Positions 31,519 to 42,247 are shown, numbered from the stretch's first letter. The stretch: 64,000 nt of DNA from Sphingobacterium sp. SGG-5 (GCF_011043525.1 NZ_JAAKGO010000004.1:310001-374000); one strand, 5' to 3'. Notes: generated by a model not told the origin, from the letters alone. Numbers and translations: made by a program.

Positions 31519-32616
31519 TTAATTATTTGAGAGTTGATTCAATAATAAATTTACACGATCCAACTGGCTTTCATCGCCAGCTGTTTTATAATACATCGCT
31601 AATCCTTTGAGCGCACTGATGTCGTAAGGTTTAATCTCATTTGCTTTAAGCAAATAATTTTGTGCATTGTACTGATCTTTTAGATCATGCGCATTTTTCA
31701 AAAAGTTATTCAGAAAAATTAATCCCAATGCGAGATTTGCACTATAATTGTTGCTGTCCAATGTTATTATTTTCTGATAATAAGATATAGCCCGATCAAT
31801 ATTTCCGATGTTCTCATTCGCGTACCCAGCTAAATAGATGAGATCTATATTGGTGGGTTCATAGGCGATAGCTTCGTCGATAATGGGTGTGATGGCGGCA
31901 TAAGACTTATTGAGATTATATATTTCAATAAGATGAAATAAAATCTGTTTATTCTTCGGAAATTTGGTCCTGGCGCTTTCTAACGTAGACAAGTATTGCT
32001 GCATATCCTTTTTTGCCTTATATAGCTCGGCTAACTCAAGGTATTTTGCAGCATTTGCATCTGTTTCTTTTATCAATGTTGTATAATATCCAATAGACTT
32101 ATCAGTTTTACCCGCCTGACTAGATAATAAGGCTAAATTATAGACGACATCTGCCGTGCTATTGCCGAGATTCTCTACTTCCAAGTAACTTTGATAAGCA
32201 TCAGCGTACTTTTTCTCCACGATTTCTTTATTCGCCTTATATATGTAAGCGGCAATTAAGTTTTGATGGATATAATTGATTTCGTTACTGAATTTCTCCC
32301 TGTCCCGTTCACGAATGCGGGCGTCAGCTTCTTTCGCAACAAGTATCGGATCTTTGTCCGATTTAATCTTTCGTGTCGAATCGGCATAGGCCAATGAACT
32401 ATAAATCATCGCCCGCAGGAGATTATTACGGGAGCTGGAGGAGTCACGTCTGGTCTTGTACGCCGCGTCTGTAAATTTCTTCGCCGTCTCTAACTGTTTA
32501 ACGTCACCCGATTGCATATAACGAGCCAGACTGTTGGAGGCCTCTTTATAGTTGGATTGGCCTACAGCAGCTGTCCCTATACCTACTAATAATAAAGAGA
32601 ACAGAATATTCTTCAT
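31519..32616 (-). CDS. Exported TPR-repeat protein, second gene of the gyrA operon
   Basis: The 365-residue product has a signal peptide ending AAVGQ (residue 19). It then has repeated TPR-like helices, such as NSTADVVYNLALLSSQAGKTDKSIGYYTTLI and YLAGYANENIGNIDRAISYYQKIITLDSNNYSANLALG. Predicted periplasmic. No catalytic motif is visible. It lies between gyrA and the first-named TPR gene with 3-base gaps on both sides, so expression follows gyrase. Confidence 0.85.
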   Translation of the reverse strand: MKNILFSLLLVGIGTAAVGQSNYKEASNSLARYMQSGDVKQLETAKKFTDAAYKTRRDSSSSRNNLLRAMIYSSLAYADSTRKIKSDKDPILVAKEADARIRERDREKFSNEINYIHQNLIAAYIYKANKEIVEKKYADAYQSYLEVENLGNSTADVVYNLALLSSQAGKTDKSIGYYTTLIKETDANAAKYLELAELYKAKKDMQQYLSTLESARTKFPKNKQILFHLIEIYNLNKSYAAITPIIDEAIAYEPTNIDLIYLAGYANENIGNIDRAISYYQKIITLDSNNYSANLALGLIFLNNFLKNAHDLKDQYNAQNYLLKANEIKPYDISALKGLAMYYKTAGDESQLDRVNLLLNQLSNN

Positions 32617-32619
32617 TAT

Positions 32620-35178
32620 TTATTGTTCTTCAGTGTTTACATCATCTGTCAAATCCGTATTGTCTGTCTGTTGCCCCTCGACGTTTTCTTCATCGAGGTT
32701 TTCATCTTCCTCACGCACCACCTTTGTGATCGACGCTATTTCGTCATGTTCTTTCAACGTAATTAGCCGTACACCTTGGGTTGCTCGTCCCATCACCCGT
32801 AGGGAGTCTACACCGATACGGATCACAATACCTGATTTATTGATTATCATCAGGTCATCTTGGTCTGTTACACCTTTGATAGCAACAAGATTTCCTGTTT
32901 TCTCTGTTACGTTGATCGTCTTTACACCTTTACCACCTCGGTTTGTAATGCGATAATCATCAATGTCGGTACGTTTACCATAACCTTTCTCTGAAACCAC
33001 AAGAACAGAAATCTCCGAACTATCCACACTAATCATGCCAACAACTTCATCTTCCGGTCCTGCTAATGTTACACCTCGTACTCCTGTTGCTGTACGTCCC
33101 ATAGGGCGCACGGTGCTTTCATTGAAACGTATGGCTCTGCCCGAGCGCAATGCCATGACAATTTCGCTTTTGCCGCTGGTCAAACATGCTTCGAGTAATT
33201 GGTCACCTTCGTTGATGTTAATAGCATTAATACCGTTGGCCCGTGGTCTTGAATACGCTTCAAGCGAGGTTTTCTTGATTGTACCTTGCTTGGTACACAT
33301 GATAATAAAATTATTCTCCAAATACTCCTGATCCTTCAGGTTCTTCACGAGTATATAAGCTTTAATTTTATCATCTTTCGGTATGTTAATGATATTCTGC
33401 AGGGCACGTCCTCGTGATGTGCGGCTGCCTTCCGGAATTTCGAATGCCCGTAGCCAGAAACAGCGACCTGCTTCCGTAAACAACAACATGTAATTATGGG
33501 CGGTTGCAGTAATGATATGCTCGGTAAAATCCTCATCACGTGTGTTTGTACCGATTGCCCCCTTCCCACCGCGCCCTTGGCGACGATATTCCGATAGGGG
33601 AGTACGTTTAACATAACTATTATGTGAGATGGTGATGACGATCTCCTCATCGTCAATAAAATCTTCCATCGTCATATCTTCAGCAGAATGAACAATGAGC
33701 GAGCGACGTTCGTCCCCATATTTCTCTTTCACCTCAATCAGCTCTTCTTTAATGATCTGCATCCGTAAACTTTCGTCCGAAAGAACCAGCTTCAAGTATT
33801 CAATGGTTTTCATCAACTCGGCATACTCTTCTTTGATCTTATCCCGTTCCAGTCCTGTCAACCTACGTAAGGTCATGTCGAGGATAGCACGAGCTTGTAG
33901 ATCAGAGAGACCGAAGCGTTCCATCAATCCCACACGGGCATCTTCAGGCGTATCCGAGTTACGGATTAACTTGATCACTTCATCCAGATGATCTAATGCG
34001 ATAAGGTACCCCTCTAAGATATGAGCTCGTTTTTCGGCCTCCGCTAACTCATACTTGGTACGCCGTATAACTACCTCGTGTCTATGCTCCACAAATTCAT
34101 GGATCATATCCTTAAGATTCATCAACATAGGGCGGCCTTTGACCAGTGCAATGTTGTTGACTGAAAAAGAGGACTGTAAGGATGTGTATTTGTAAAGATT
34201 ATTTAGGACAACGTTGGCGTTCGCATCCCTTTTCACTTCATAGACAATACGTATATCTCTTGCTGATTCGTCACGAATTTCAGAAATACCTTCTATTTTC
34301 TTTTCGTTGATCAGATCTACAGTACGTTTGATCATATCGGCCTTGTTGACGAGATAAGGTATCTCTGTGACAACAATGATCTCGCGTCCCGACTTGGTTG
34401 CTTCTATTTCCGCTTTCGCACGCATGACGACTCTACCACGGCCTGTTTCGAAAGCTTCACGGACACCATTGTGACCATATATGATGCCACCTGTTGGAAA
34501 ATCAGGGCCTTTAACGAACTGCATCAGTTCGGAAACTTCAATATCCCGGTTGTCAATATAAGCTACGGTACCGTCGATGACCTCGGTGAGGTTGTGAGGT
34601 GCCATATTGGTTGCCATACCTACGGCAATACCGGAAGCACCGTTTACAAGAAGGTTGGGGATACGTGTGGGAAGAACGGTTGGTTCTTCCATCGAGTCAT
34701 CAAAGTTAAGTTGGAAATCGACGGTATCTTTTTTGATATCGGAGAGCATCTCTTCCGCGATCTTACGCAGTCGAGCTTCCGTGTACCGCATGGCTGCCGG
34801 TGGATCACCATCTAAAGAACCGTAGTTACCCTGTCCGTCGACCAAAGGGTAGCGTAGGGACCACTCCTGTGCCATACGCACCATGGTATCATATACAGAC
34901 GAATCGCCATGAGGGTGATATTTACCCAATACATCTCCGACGATACGAGCAGATTTCTTGTAAGGTTTGCCAGATGTCACGCCGAGTTCTTCCATACCAA
35001 ATAATACACGTCTGTGTACAGGCTTCAGGCCGTCACGTGCATCAGGAAGGGCGCGGGAAACAATCACCGACATCGAATAATCGATGTAAGCAGATTTCAT
35101 CTGGTCTTCAATGTTGATTTTTACAATCCTGTCGTTAGCAGGCAATAAACTGTTTTCGTTTTCTGTTTCTTCAGCCAT
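32620..35178 (-). CDS. gyrA: DNA gyrase subunit A
   Basis: The 852-residue protein has [28 protein letters not shown] near the start and the catalytic Tyr in AMRYTEARL. The quinolone-determining region [18 protein letters not shown] keeps Ser and Asp at the usual resistance positions, and the GyrA box is QGRGGKG. The C-terminal beta-pinwheel ends in an acidic tail (about 820-852) rich in Glu/Asp. It makes negative supercoils with GyrB, which is not in the window. Two exported TPR proteins follow in the same operon. Confidence 0.98.
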   Translation of the reverse strand: MAEETENENSLLPANDRIVKINIEDQMKSAYIDYSMSVIVSRALPDARDGLKPVHRRVLFGMEELGVTSGKPYKKSARIVGDVLGKYHPHGDSSVYDTMVRMAQEWSLRYPLVDGQGNYGSLDGDPPAAMRYTEARLRKIAEEMLSDIKKDTVDFQLNFDDSMEEPTVLPTRIPNLLVNGASGIAVGMATNMAPHNLTEVIDGTVAYIDNRDIEVSELMQFVKGPDFPTGGIIYGHNGVREAFETGRGRVVMRAKAEIEATKSGREIIVVTEIPYLVNKADMIKRTVDLINEKKIEGISEIRDESARDIRIVYEVKRDANANVVLNNLYKYTSLQSSFSVNNIALVKGRPMLMNLKDMIHEFVEHRHEVVIRRTKYELAEAEKRAHILEGYLIALDHLDEVIKLIRNSDTPEDARVGLMERFGLSDLQARAILDMTLRRLTGLERDKIKEEYAELMKTIEYLKLVLSDESLRMQIIKEELIEVKEKYGDERRSLIVHSAEDMTMEDFIDDEEIVITISHNSYVKRTPLSEYRRQGRGGKGAIGTNTRDEDFTEHIITATAHNYMLLFTEAGRCFWLRAFEIPEGSRTSRGRALQNIINIPKDDKIKAYILVKNLKDQEYLENNFIIMCTKQGTIKKTSLEAYSRPRANGINAININEGDQLLEACLTSGKSEIVMALRSGRAIRFNESTVRPMGRTATGVRGVTLAGPEDEVVGMISVDSSEISVLVVSEKGYGKRTDIDDYRITNRGGKGVKTINVTEKTGNLVAIKGVTDQDDLMIINKSGIVIRIGVDSLRVMGRATQGVRLITLKEHDEIASITKVVREEDENLDEENVEGQQTDNTDLTDDVNTEEQ

Positions 35179-35234
35179 TATTTATCTGGTTTCTGTAAAA
35201 CTAAATAAAATGCCGTGGAATGACACTTTGGATG

Positions 35235-35242
35235 CGAAGATA
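35235..35242 (-). promoter_or_regulatory. Possible -7 element for gyrA
   Basis: The reverse strand reads TATCTTCG, the TAnnTTCG variant, 57 bases before the gyrA ATG. The spacer 35179-35536 otherwise holds only this and the serC promoter; no gene or repeat was seen. Confidence 0.5.
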
Positions 35243-35488
35243 CGACTTTTATCTCGCTTTCCGTATATAAAGATGTGCACAATTTAAGCGTTTTTAACAT
35301 CTGAAATCCATCTTATTTTACTTTGTTTTATTCCGCTTTGAAAAATAGTAGACCCTAATTTTGTGTCGTTTAGGTATTTTCAATATTTAAAGTGAAGTAT
35401 AATCATTTTTCTACGTTTACGCTGTCAATATTACATTATTTTTAAATTTAAGGGGGCGTTGATTGATAAATAGATAAGAAAATATTCC

Positions 35489-35496
35489 TACCTTTG
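35489..35496 (+). promoter_or_regulatory. -7 promoter element of the serC operon
   Basis: TACCTTTG is an exact TAnnTTTG match, 40 bases before the serC ATG; a TTG lies 23 bases upstream as a possible -33 box. Confidence 0.65.
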
Positions 35497-35536
35497 TCCC
35501 ATAAAAATAATTTCACTTATTAAACACAAATATATT

Positions 35537-36604
35537 ATGAAACACAATTTTGGTGCAGGGCCATGTATTTTACCACAAGAAGTATTTCAGGAAGCATCTC
35601 AGGCTGTGTTAAATTTCAACAATACCGGATTGTCGATACTAGAAATTTCACACCGTTCCAAAGAATTTGCAGAGGTAGCTGTTGAAGCAGAACGGTTGGT
35701 GCGGGAACTGTTGAACGTACCCCAGAATTACTCCATATTGTTTTTGCAAGGTGGTGCAAGTCAACAATTTGCGATGGTTCCGTTGAACCTTCTGCCAGAA
35801 GGAGGGAAAGCTGCTTATTTGGATACCGGCGTATGGGCGACCAAAGCGGCTAAGGAAGCGAAGAAGCTCGGGCAAGTAGAGATCGTAGCCTCATCCTCGG
35901 ACAAAAACTATAGTTATATTCCGAAGAATATCACCGTACCGACAGATGTTTCATATTTCCACTACACATCCAATAATACGATTTACGGAACGGAAGTTTT
36001 TGAGAAACCCCAAACAACTGTTTCTACCGTAGTGGATATGTCCTCTGATATATTAAGCCGTGTGATTGATGTAAGTGAATTTGATTTGATCTATGCGGGA
36101 GCACAGAAAAATATGGGCCCTGCTGGGGTGACTTTGGTTATTGTAAAAGATGAAATCTTAGGAAAATCAGGTCGTATAATTCCAACGATGTTGGAATATG
36201 AGCCACATATCAAGGCTGGGTCGATGTACAACACACCTCCAGTGTTCTCTATATACGTATCCATGTTGAATTTAAAATGGTTGAAAGCAAAAGGCGGGGT
36301 GTCGGTTATCGAACAAGAGAATATTATCAAAGCCCGGACGTTGTACGATGAGATTGACCGCAATCCTTTTTTCAAAGGTACTGCAGCTGTAGAAGACCGA
36401 TCCAGAATGAATGTAACTTTCGTTATGGAAAATCCGGAACTTGAAGCAGAATTTTCCGCGTTGGCAGCAGAAAGAAACCTGATTGGTATCAAAGGACACC
36501 GTTCGGTCGGTGGTTTTAGAGCTTCTATTTATAATGCATTAACGCTGACTTCGATCAACGCGTTAGTTGATACCATGCGGGAATTCGAAGAAAAACATAA
36601 GTAG
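35537..36604 (+). CDS. serC: Phosphoserine aminotransferase
   Basis: The 355-residue protein has the SerC N-terminus HNFGAGPCILPQEVF, the LFLQGGASQQFAMVPLN segment near 72-88 and the PLP lysine in YAGAQKNMGPAG (near 190), followed by the GHRSVGGFRASIYNA C-terminus. It makes phosphoserine from phosphohydroxypyruvate in serine synthesis and can act in pyridoxal synthesis. It is followed after 45 bases by serA, so the two consecutive serine steps are co-transcribed. Confidence 0.96.
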   Translation: MKHNFGAGPCILPQEVFQEASQAVLNFNNTGLSILEISHRSKEFAEVAVEAERLVRELLNVPQNYSILFLQGGASQQFAMVPLNLLPEGGKAAYLDTGVWATKAAKEAKKLGQVEIVASSSDKNYSYIPKNITVPTDVSYFHYTSNNTIYGTEVFEKPQTTVSTVVDMSSDILSRVIDVSEFDLIYAGAQKNMGPAGVTLVIVKDEILGKSGRIIPTMLEYEPHIKAGSMYNTPPVFSIYVSMLNLKWLKAKGGVSVIEQENIIKARTLYDEIDRNPFFKGTAAVEDRSRMNVTFVMENPELEAEFSALAAERNLIGIKGHRSVGGFRASIYNALTLTSINALVDTMREFEEKHK

Positions 36605-36649
36605 TATTTAGGAAGCAACGACTTTAATTTTGAGATTTTAATTTATAAA

Positions 36650-37597
36650 ATGAGAATATTAGCAAATGACGGTATTGATCCCGTTGGAAAAAGAATATTA
36701 GAGGAAGCTGGTTTTGAGGTAGATACCAATCATATTCCACAAGAAGAGTTGATAACTCGATTAAATGCATACGATGCAATTACGGTTAGAAGTGCGACAA
36801 AGGTAAGACAGCCGTTGATTGATGCATGCCCAAATATAAAAGTAATAGGCCGCGGTGGTGTGGGAATGGATAATATCGACGTGGATTATGCTCGGTCTAA
36901 AGGAATCGCTGTCGTAAATACGCCAGCGGCATCGTCTCACTCTGTCGGAGAGTTGGTATTTGCGCACTTGCTAAATGGTGTTCGTTTTCTGTATGATTCA
37001 AACCGCAAAATGCCTATCGAAGGTGATACGAAGTTTGGTGCTTTAAAAAAGGCTTACGGCGCCGGAGTAGAATTGAAAGGAAAGACAATTGGTGTCGTCG
37101 GTTTTGGCCGTATAGGCCGTGAGACGGCAAAGATTGCGTTAGGTTTAGGTATGGATGTTGTTTATTATGATTTGTTCGAAGGCCCTAAGTCTTTGTCGCT
37201 GGATTTATCCGGAGGCTTAAAGGTGGACGTTCCGGTAAAACAGGTTGAGAAAGACGAATTATTGCGTACGTCCGACTTTATTTCTTTGCATGTGCCGTTT
37301 TTGGATAAACCTTTCATTGGTGAAGAAGAGTTTGCTCTTTTGAAAGATGGCGTAGCGCTTGTCAATGCCTCTCGGGGCGGTGTGATTGATGAAGAGGGAT
37401 TATTAAAAGCATTGGATGCCGGCAAAGTATCTTTTGCAGGTATTGATGTCTTTGAGAATGAGCCAACGCCAAGAAAATCGTTGCTGTCTCATCCGAAGGT
37501 TTCACTTACGCCGCATATCGGAGCAGCGACAAATGAAGCACAGGAGCGTATAGGAGAGGAGCTTGCTTCTTTATTAATTGAAAACTTGAAGAAATAA
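36650..37597 (+). CDS. serA: D-3-phosphoglycerate dehydrogenase (short form)
   Basis: The 315-residue protein has the NAD motif GVVGFGRIGRETAKIALG near 146-163, the substrate-binding VIGRGGVGMDNID near 65-77, and the catalytic region with ASRGGVIDEEGLL and HIGAATNEAQERIGE. It lacks the C-terminal ACT domain, so serine feedback through that domain is not expected. It oxidises 3-phosphoglycerate to phosphohydroxypyruvate, the step before SerC. The order serC-serA is one transcript. Confidence 0.94.
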   Translation: MRILANDGIDPVGKRILEEAGFEVDTNHIPQEELITRLNAYDAITVRSATKVRQPLIDACPNIKVIGRGGVGMDNIDVDYARSKGIAVVNTPAASSHSVGELVFAHLLNGVRFLYDSNRKMPIEGDTKFGALKKAYGAGVELKGKTIGVVGFGRIGRETAKIALGLGMDVVYYDLFEGPKSLSLDLSGGLKVDVPVKQVEKDELLRTSDFISLHVPFLDKPFIGEEEFALLKDGVALVNASRGGVIDEEGLLKALDAGKVSFAGIDVFENEPTPRKSLLSHPKVSLTPHIGAATNEAQERIGEELASLLIENLKK

Positions 37598-37666
37598 TTT
37601 TTCTGCCCCTTTTTACTTTACGTAGCATTAACTATATTCGACAGCTAAAAATAATTAAGTTTAGAT

Positions 37667-38980
37667 ATGAAAATTCTAAAATTCGGTGGAACTTCTGTGG
37701 GAAGTGCGGAACGTATCAAAGGGTTATTGCAGATTGTAGACCCTTCTGAACGTCAAATTGTAGTACTATCTGCTGTTTCGGGCACAACAAATGCGTTGGT
37801 CGAGATCGGACAGGCATTTTTGGACAGCAGGCGTGACGAAGCGAAGAAGTTGATAAAAAGCCACAAAGATAAATATGAGGGGCTGATTGCAGCGCTTTTC
37901 ACCACCGAAGAAGGGCTGAAGAAGGGTAAGGAGCTTATCGACTATCACTTCAATCTTATTGAAGCATTGGGTAATGATCTTTTTACGCCGACAGAGGAGA
38001 AGGTTATCCTGGCACAGGGCGAGCTTCTCTCCACTACATTATGGCATTTTCACCTGCAGGAGATTGGTGTGCCATCCGTGCTGTTACCTGCCTTGGATTT
38101 CATGAAAATAGACGAAGACAATGAGCCTGTTGTTAGCTATATCACGGAGAAACTTACACCATTGATCTCGGAACATCCGGATAATATGTTGTTTATCACG
38201 CAGGGATATATTTGCCGCAATTCTTTCGGCGAGATCGATAACTTAAGAAGGGGCGGATCCGATTATACGGCATCATTGATCGGCGCTGCTTTAGGCGCGG
38301 AGGAAGTGCAGATATGGACGGACATCGATGGGATGCATAATAATGATCCAAGAATAGTAAGCGGCACCAAACCGATCGCTAATCTGAGCTTTGACGAAGC
38401 CGCGGAGCTCGCTTACTTTGGGGCAAAGATATTGCATCCGCAAAGTGTATTTCCGGCTCAAAAATATAATGTCCCTGTTCGTCTGTTGAACACTATGGAT
38501 CCTCAGGCTCATGGGACGTTGATATCGAAAAACGGAGGAGAGAAAGGAACAATACGTGCCATCGCTGCCAAAGATGGGATTACCGCCATCCACATTCATT
38601 CGACACGGATGTTGCTGGCTTATGGTTTCCTGCGGAAAGTGTTTGAAATATTCGAGCGTTATAAAACGCCAATCGATATGATTACAACTTCTGAAGTCGC
38701 TGTGTCCTTGACGATTGACGATACGAACAACCTGCTCGAAATCATAAAAGAGGTTGAGTTATTTGGAAAAGTGGGTGTAGATGAAGGACAGACGATCATA
38801 TGTGTCGTTGGTGATTTCCGTGCGAATACACATGGATATGCTGCGCGGGTACTAGACGCTGTAAAACATCTGCCTGTCCGTATGATATCTTATGGGGGAT
38901 CAGATTATAATGTGTCTATATTGTTGGATTCTACGCATAAAACCGAGGCTTTACGATCATTGCATACGCGATTATTTTAA
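37667..38980 (+). CDS. lysC: Aspartate kinase (LysC type)
   Basis: The 437-residue enzyme starts MKILKFGGTSVGSAERIKG and has the RRGGSDYTASLIGAALGA and QIWTDIDGMHNNDPR motifs. Two ACT-like regions follow from about 300 (ITAIHIHSTRMLLAYGFLRKVFEIF), so lysine feedback inhibition is likely. It is followed 6 bases later by lysA. A second aspartate kinase is at 14785. Confidence 0.95.
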   Translation: MKILKFGGTSVGSAERIKGLLQIVDPSERQIVVLSAVSGTTNALVEIGQAFLDSRRDEAKKLIKSHKDKYEGLIAALFTTEEGLKKGKELIDYHFNLIEALGNDLFTPTEEKVILAQGELLSTTLWHFHLQEIGVPSVLLPALDFMKIDEDNEPVVSYITEKLTPLISEHPDNMLFITQGYICRNSFGEIDNLRRGGSDYTASLIGAALGAEEVQIWTDIDGMHNNDPRIVSGTKPIANLSFDEAAELAYFGAKILHPQSVFPAQKYNVPVRLLNTMDPQAHGTLISKNGGEKGTIRAIAAKDGITAIHIHSTRMLLAYGFLRKVFEIFERYKTPIDMITTSEVAVSLTIDDTNNLLEIIKEVELFGKVGVDEGQTIICVVGDFRANTHGYAARVLDAVKHLPVRMISYGGSDYNVSILLDSTHKTEALRSLHTRLF

Positions 38981-38986
38981 CGAATA

Positions 38987-40144
38987 ATGTTCAGAAATAA
39001 GACGATATTAGACCAGTTTTCTGCATTAGAAACCCCTTTTTATTATTACGACCTGGACTTGCTTGGACGGACGCTTGATGCAGCTAAGCGCGCGGCAGAT
39101 AAGCGAAACTTTCACGTTCATTATGCCTTGAAAGCGAATTATAATGACCGTATTCTGGAAGTTATCCAATCCAAAGGCTTCGGTGCTGATTGTGTAAGTG
39201 GAAATGAAGTGCAAAAAGCCATTGATATGGGTTTCGGTGCAGATCAGATTACCTTTGCGGGAGTGGGGAAGTCGGATAAGGAAATCAATACGGCATTGCA
39301 TCATGGTATTTTTGCATTCAATGTGGAATCTATACAGGAGCTTGAAGTTATCAATACGCTTGCAGGACAAGCCGGTGTAACCGCTCAGGTATCTTTACGG
39401 ATTAATCCCAATATCGATGCGAATACCCATCATTATATTACAACGGGATTGGACGAAAATAAATTCGGTGTACCCAATTCTGAGTTAGAGAAGGCGGCAT
39501 CTGTATTACGTGCTTGTGCTAATCTAAACTTGGTGGGTTTACATTTTCATGTCGGATCACAGATTTTAGATATGAACGTTTTTAAGAGCCTGTGTGTTAA
39601 AGTAAATGAGTGGAAGACTTGGTTTGAAGACCGTGGGACGTACATTAAAGTGATCAACGTCGGTGGCGGGCTAGGTGTCGATTATAAAGCTCCCGATGAA
39701 AATCCCATTCCAGATTTTGAGGCTTATTTTGATGTTTTTGACAGGTTTTTAGAAAGAAACGCACAGCAGGAAGTCCATTTTGAACTGGGGAGAGCTTTGG
39801 TAGCGCAATGTGGCAGTCTTGTCAGTAAAGTACTTTATACAAAAAGCGGTATAAAAAAACACTTCTTGATAGTCGATGCCGGTATGACCGAATTGATGCG
39901 GCCGGCATTATATCAAGCTTATCATAAGATTGAGCGCATAGGTGAATACCAAAAGGGTACGATGTTGAACTATGATGTGGTAGGGCCGATTTGTGAAAGT
40001 TCAGACTGTTTTGGTAAAGAAGTAGAATTACCGATAAGCAAAAGAGGTGATATGATTGCGATCCGTACGGCTGGCGCTTATGGAGAAGTAATGGCTTCCC
40101 GTTATAATTTACGGGAAGAAGTACGTTATGTGTACGCACAATAA
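38987..40144 (+). CDS. lysA: Diaminopimelate decarboxylase
   Basis: The 385-residue PLP fold-III enzyme has the PLP lysine in HVHYALKANYNDRIL near 43-57, the HFHVGSQI motif near 184-191 and the GPICESSDCFGK motif near 335 that is specific to DAP decarboxylase. It makes lysine, the last step of the pathway that LysC begins. The gene starts 6 bases after lysC and its 3' end overlaps a possible upstream start of the next gene. Confidence 0.96.
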   Translation: MFRNKTILDQFSALETPFYYYDLDLLGRTLDAAKRAADKRNFHVHYALKANYNDRILEVIQSKGFGADCVSGNEVQKAIDMGFGADQITFAGVGKSDKEINTALHHGIFAFNVESIQELEVINTLAGQAGVTAQVSLRINPNIDANTHHYITTGLDENKFGVPNSELEKAASVLRACANLNLVGLHFHVGSQILDMNVFKSLCVKVNEWKTWFEDRGTYIKVINVGGGLGVDYKAPDENPIPDFEAYFDVFDRFLERNAQQEVHFELGRALVAQCGSLVSKVLYTKSGIKKHFLIVDAGMTELMRPALYQAYHKIERIGEYQKGTMLNYDVVGPICESSDCFGKEVELPISKRGDMIAIRTAGAYGEVMASRYNLREEVRYVYAQ

Positions 40145-40157
40145 ACCGGAAATCGTT

Positions 40158-41243
40158 ATGCAGACGACGTCGACAAAAGCAGAAAAAATCAAAAACTTTG
40201 ACCCATCCCAGCCAGGATTGGCGGATGCAAGCATCTATGGGCTACCTTTTACAGCAGAAGAAAGTGACATTGTCATTATCGCCGTACCTTGGGAAGTCAC
40301 GGTAAGCTACGGTGCCGGCGCTTCTGAAGGTCCAAAGGCTATCCTTGATGCATCTTATCAGGTCGATTTGTCACATCAGGATTTCCCTGACTTATGGAAA
40401 GTCGGCATTTATCTCGACGAAGGACCAGCACATTGGAAAGCGACTAGCGACTTTTATAAAACGAAGGCACAGCCTATAATCGAAGCCCTGGAAAATGGCG
40501 AAGATATCGATCAAGATTCCGAATTAAAGGAAAGTTTGTCAAGTATCAACGCTGCTTCGGCTCAGCTTCGAGCTGAACTAAAAGAACGTGTGTTGTCTTG
40601 GCAGGCGAAGAACAAACTTGTCATCCTATTAGGAGGAGATCATTCCACACCATTAGGCTATTACGATGCGCTCGGAACAAAATATCCAGATTTTGGTATC
40701 CTACATTTCGATGCACACATGGATCTTCGTAAAGCCTACGAAGGATTTACCTATTCCCATGCTTCCATTATGTATAATGCATTGCAACTTCCACAGGTAA
40801 GCAAGCTCACACAGGTGGGTATTCGGGATTTTTGTGCAGAAGAAGTAGAGGTCGCTCTTTCCTCCGATAAAGTGACCGTATTTACTGATGCCGATTTAAA
40901 AAGACGCCTTTTTGAAGGAAAAACATGGCAGGAACAGGCAGACGAGATTATCGATTCGTTGCCCGAGCATGTTGCCGTTAGTTTCGATATCGATGTTCTC
41001 CAGCAATGGTATTGCCCCAATACCGGAACACCTGTTCCCGGAGGGCTGTCTTATGAACAGGCGATTTATCTACTCAACCGACTTACCGAATCGACGAAAA
41101 CAATTATCGGTATTGATTTAGTCGAAGTAGCTCCTGGTGACGACGAATGGGACGGAAACGTAGGAGCAAGGCTGTTGTTTCATTTGTGCGGGGTGATGGC
41201 GAAAAACAATGGCTTAACCGTCGGCAATCGTATTGTTTTTTAA
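40158..41243 (+). CDS. Agmatinase/arginase-family ureohydrolase
   Basis: The product from the ATG at 40158 is 361 residues, like the long agmatinases, and has the Mn-binding motifs GGDHSTPLGYY and LHFDAHMDLRKAYEGFTYSHAS. The third motif is unusual: SFDIDVLQQWYCPNTGTP, where the family has DGLDP after the FDID; the metal-binding Asp residues FDID are kept, but the DP is QQ. It may still be active on agmatine or a related guanidino compound. An ATG at 40128 would overlap lysA and add ten residues. Its position after lysA suggests polyamine or amino acid metabolism. Confidence 0.85.
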   Translation: MQTTSTKAEKIKNFDPSQPGLADASIYGLPFTAEESDIVIIAVPWEVTVSYGAGASEGPKAILDASYQVDLSHQDFPDLWKVGIYLDEGPAHWKATSDFYKTKAQPIIEALENGEDIDQDSELKESLSSINAASAQLRAELKERVLSWQAKNKLVILLGGDHSTPLGYYDALGTKYPDFGILHFDAHMDLRKAYEGFTYSHASIMYNALQLPQVSKLTQVGIRDFCAEEVEVALSSDKVTVFTDADLKRRLFEGKTWQEQADEIIDSLPEHVAVSFDIDVLQQWYCPNTGTPVPGGLSYEQAIYLLNRLTESTKTIIGIDLVEVAPGDDEWDGNVGARLLFHLCGVMAKNNGLTVGNRIVF

Positions 41244-42061
41244 ATTTCCGTAAGAAAATCATTCATCAGTTTATTAAAGCCTGCGACATCCTCGAGGTTG
41301 GGTAGATGCCCACAGCCTTCAAGTTCGACATATTGCGAATGAGCAATGGCTTGATGGAGCTCTTCCATATGTGGACGCGGTGTAATCTTGTCTTCGCTGC
41401 CTCGGATGATCAAGGTCGGTATATTTATTTTGGAGAGTACCGCACTTGTACCCGTACGCGATGCCAAGGCTAATAAGGTCGCACAAATGCTACGGATATT
41501 ATTTCTCCGGATACTACTTTTTATCAGTTCAACAGTTTCCGGCAGATTTTCGATTGTTTTTTTTGCAAACAGATTGCTGACAAACCCAATGGCAAAAGGT
41601 CTCTTGCCGTGTTCCAGCAAGGCCTGTATGCTATCAAACCGTTTCTGTTTACCTTCATTATTATCTGCCAGATGATGTGTATCGCTTAGAATTAACCCGA
41701 TTATTTTTTCTGGAAACAGCTCATACGCACGCAGTGCTATATACCCTCCCATGGATACACCACATAAGATAATAGGATCCAATTTCAGTTTTTCTATGAA
41801 AACTTTCAGATCCTTGGCAAATACGTCAATGCTAAAAAAGCCATGTCCCATCGTGCTCAACCCGTGTCCACGCACGTCTATAGCAATACCGGTTACGTCA
41901 TCTGCTAAACTTTCGAGCTGAGGGCGCCAGCTGTTTTTGTTAAACGGGAACCCGTGAATAAAGACTATGGTTTTATTGCTTTGTGCTGTTGCCTCTTTCA
42001 GATAATACGAAATGCTAATATCTCCAATACGTATTTTGTGCGTTTTGATTGTTCTCTTCAT
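41240..42061 (-). CDS. Alpha/beta-hydrolase
   Basis: The 273-residue protein has the oxyanion HGFPFNKNSW near 36, the nucleophile elbow GVSMGGYIA (Ser near 104), a late Asp in IRGSEDKITP and His in EGCGHLPNLED. This is an alpha/beta-hydrolase triad, with sequence resembling the epoxide hydrolase and 3-oxoadipate enol-lactonase groups. The substrate is unknown. Its stop overlaps the end of the agmatinase-like gene by 4 bases on the opposite strand. Confidence 0.88.
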   Translation of the reverse strand: MKRTIKTHKIRIGDISISYYLKEATAQSNKTIVFIHGFPFNKNSWRPQLESLADDVTGIAIDVRGHGLSTMGHGFFSIDVFAKDLKVFIEKLKLDPIILCGVSMGGYIALRAYELFPEKIIGLILSDTHHLADNNEGKQKRFDSIQALLEHGKRPFAIGFVSNLFAKKTIENLPETVELIKSSIRRNNIRSICATLLALASRTGTSAVLSKINIPTLIIRGSEDKITPRPHMEELHQAIAHSQYVELEGCGHLPNLEDVAGFNKLMNDFLTEI

Positions 42062-42216
42062 GTATTTATTTGGTGTTTACCTATATACTCAACAATATAC
42101 AAATTAATTTGTTGTGCAGACTTTATTTTATCCAAATCTACTGTTTATATCTCCGTTTATTTTAAATCAAAAAAAGTAACGAATAGTTAGCTATTTTGGG
42201 TGTAATAAACTAATGG

Positions 42217-42247
42217 TTTGAAAATACGCTATTTTTTTATACCTTTG
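42217..42247 (+). promoter_or_regulatory. Promoter of the gpsA-GT20 pair
   Basis: TTTG (42217-42220), exactly 19 bases, then TACCTTTG (42240-42247), a perfect Bacteroidota consensus. The leader to the TTG start at 42311 is about 55 bases. Confidence 0.75.
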
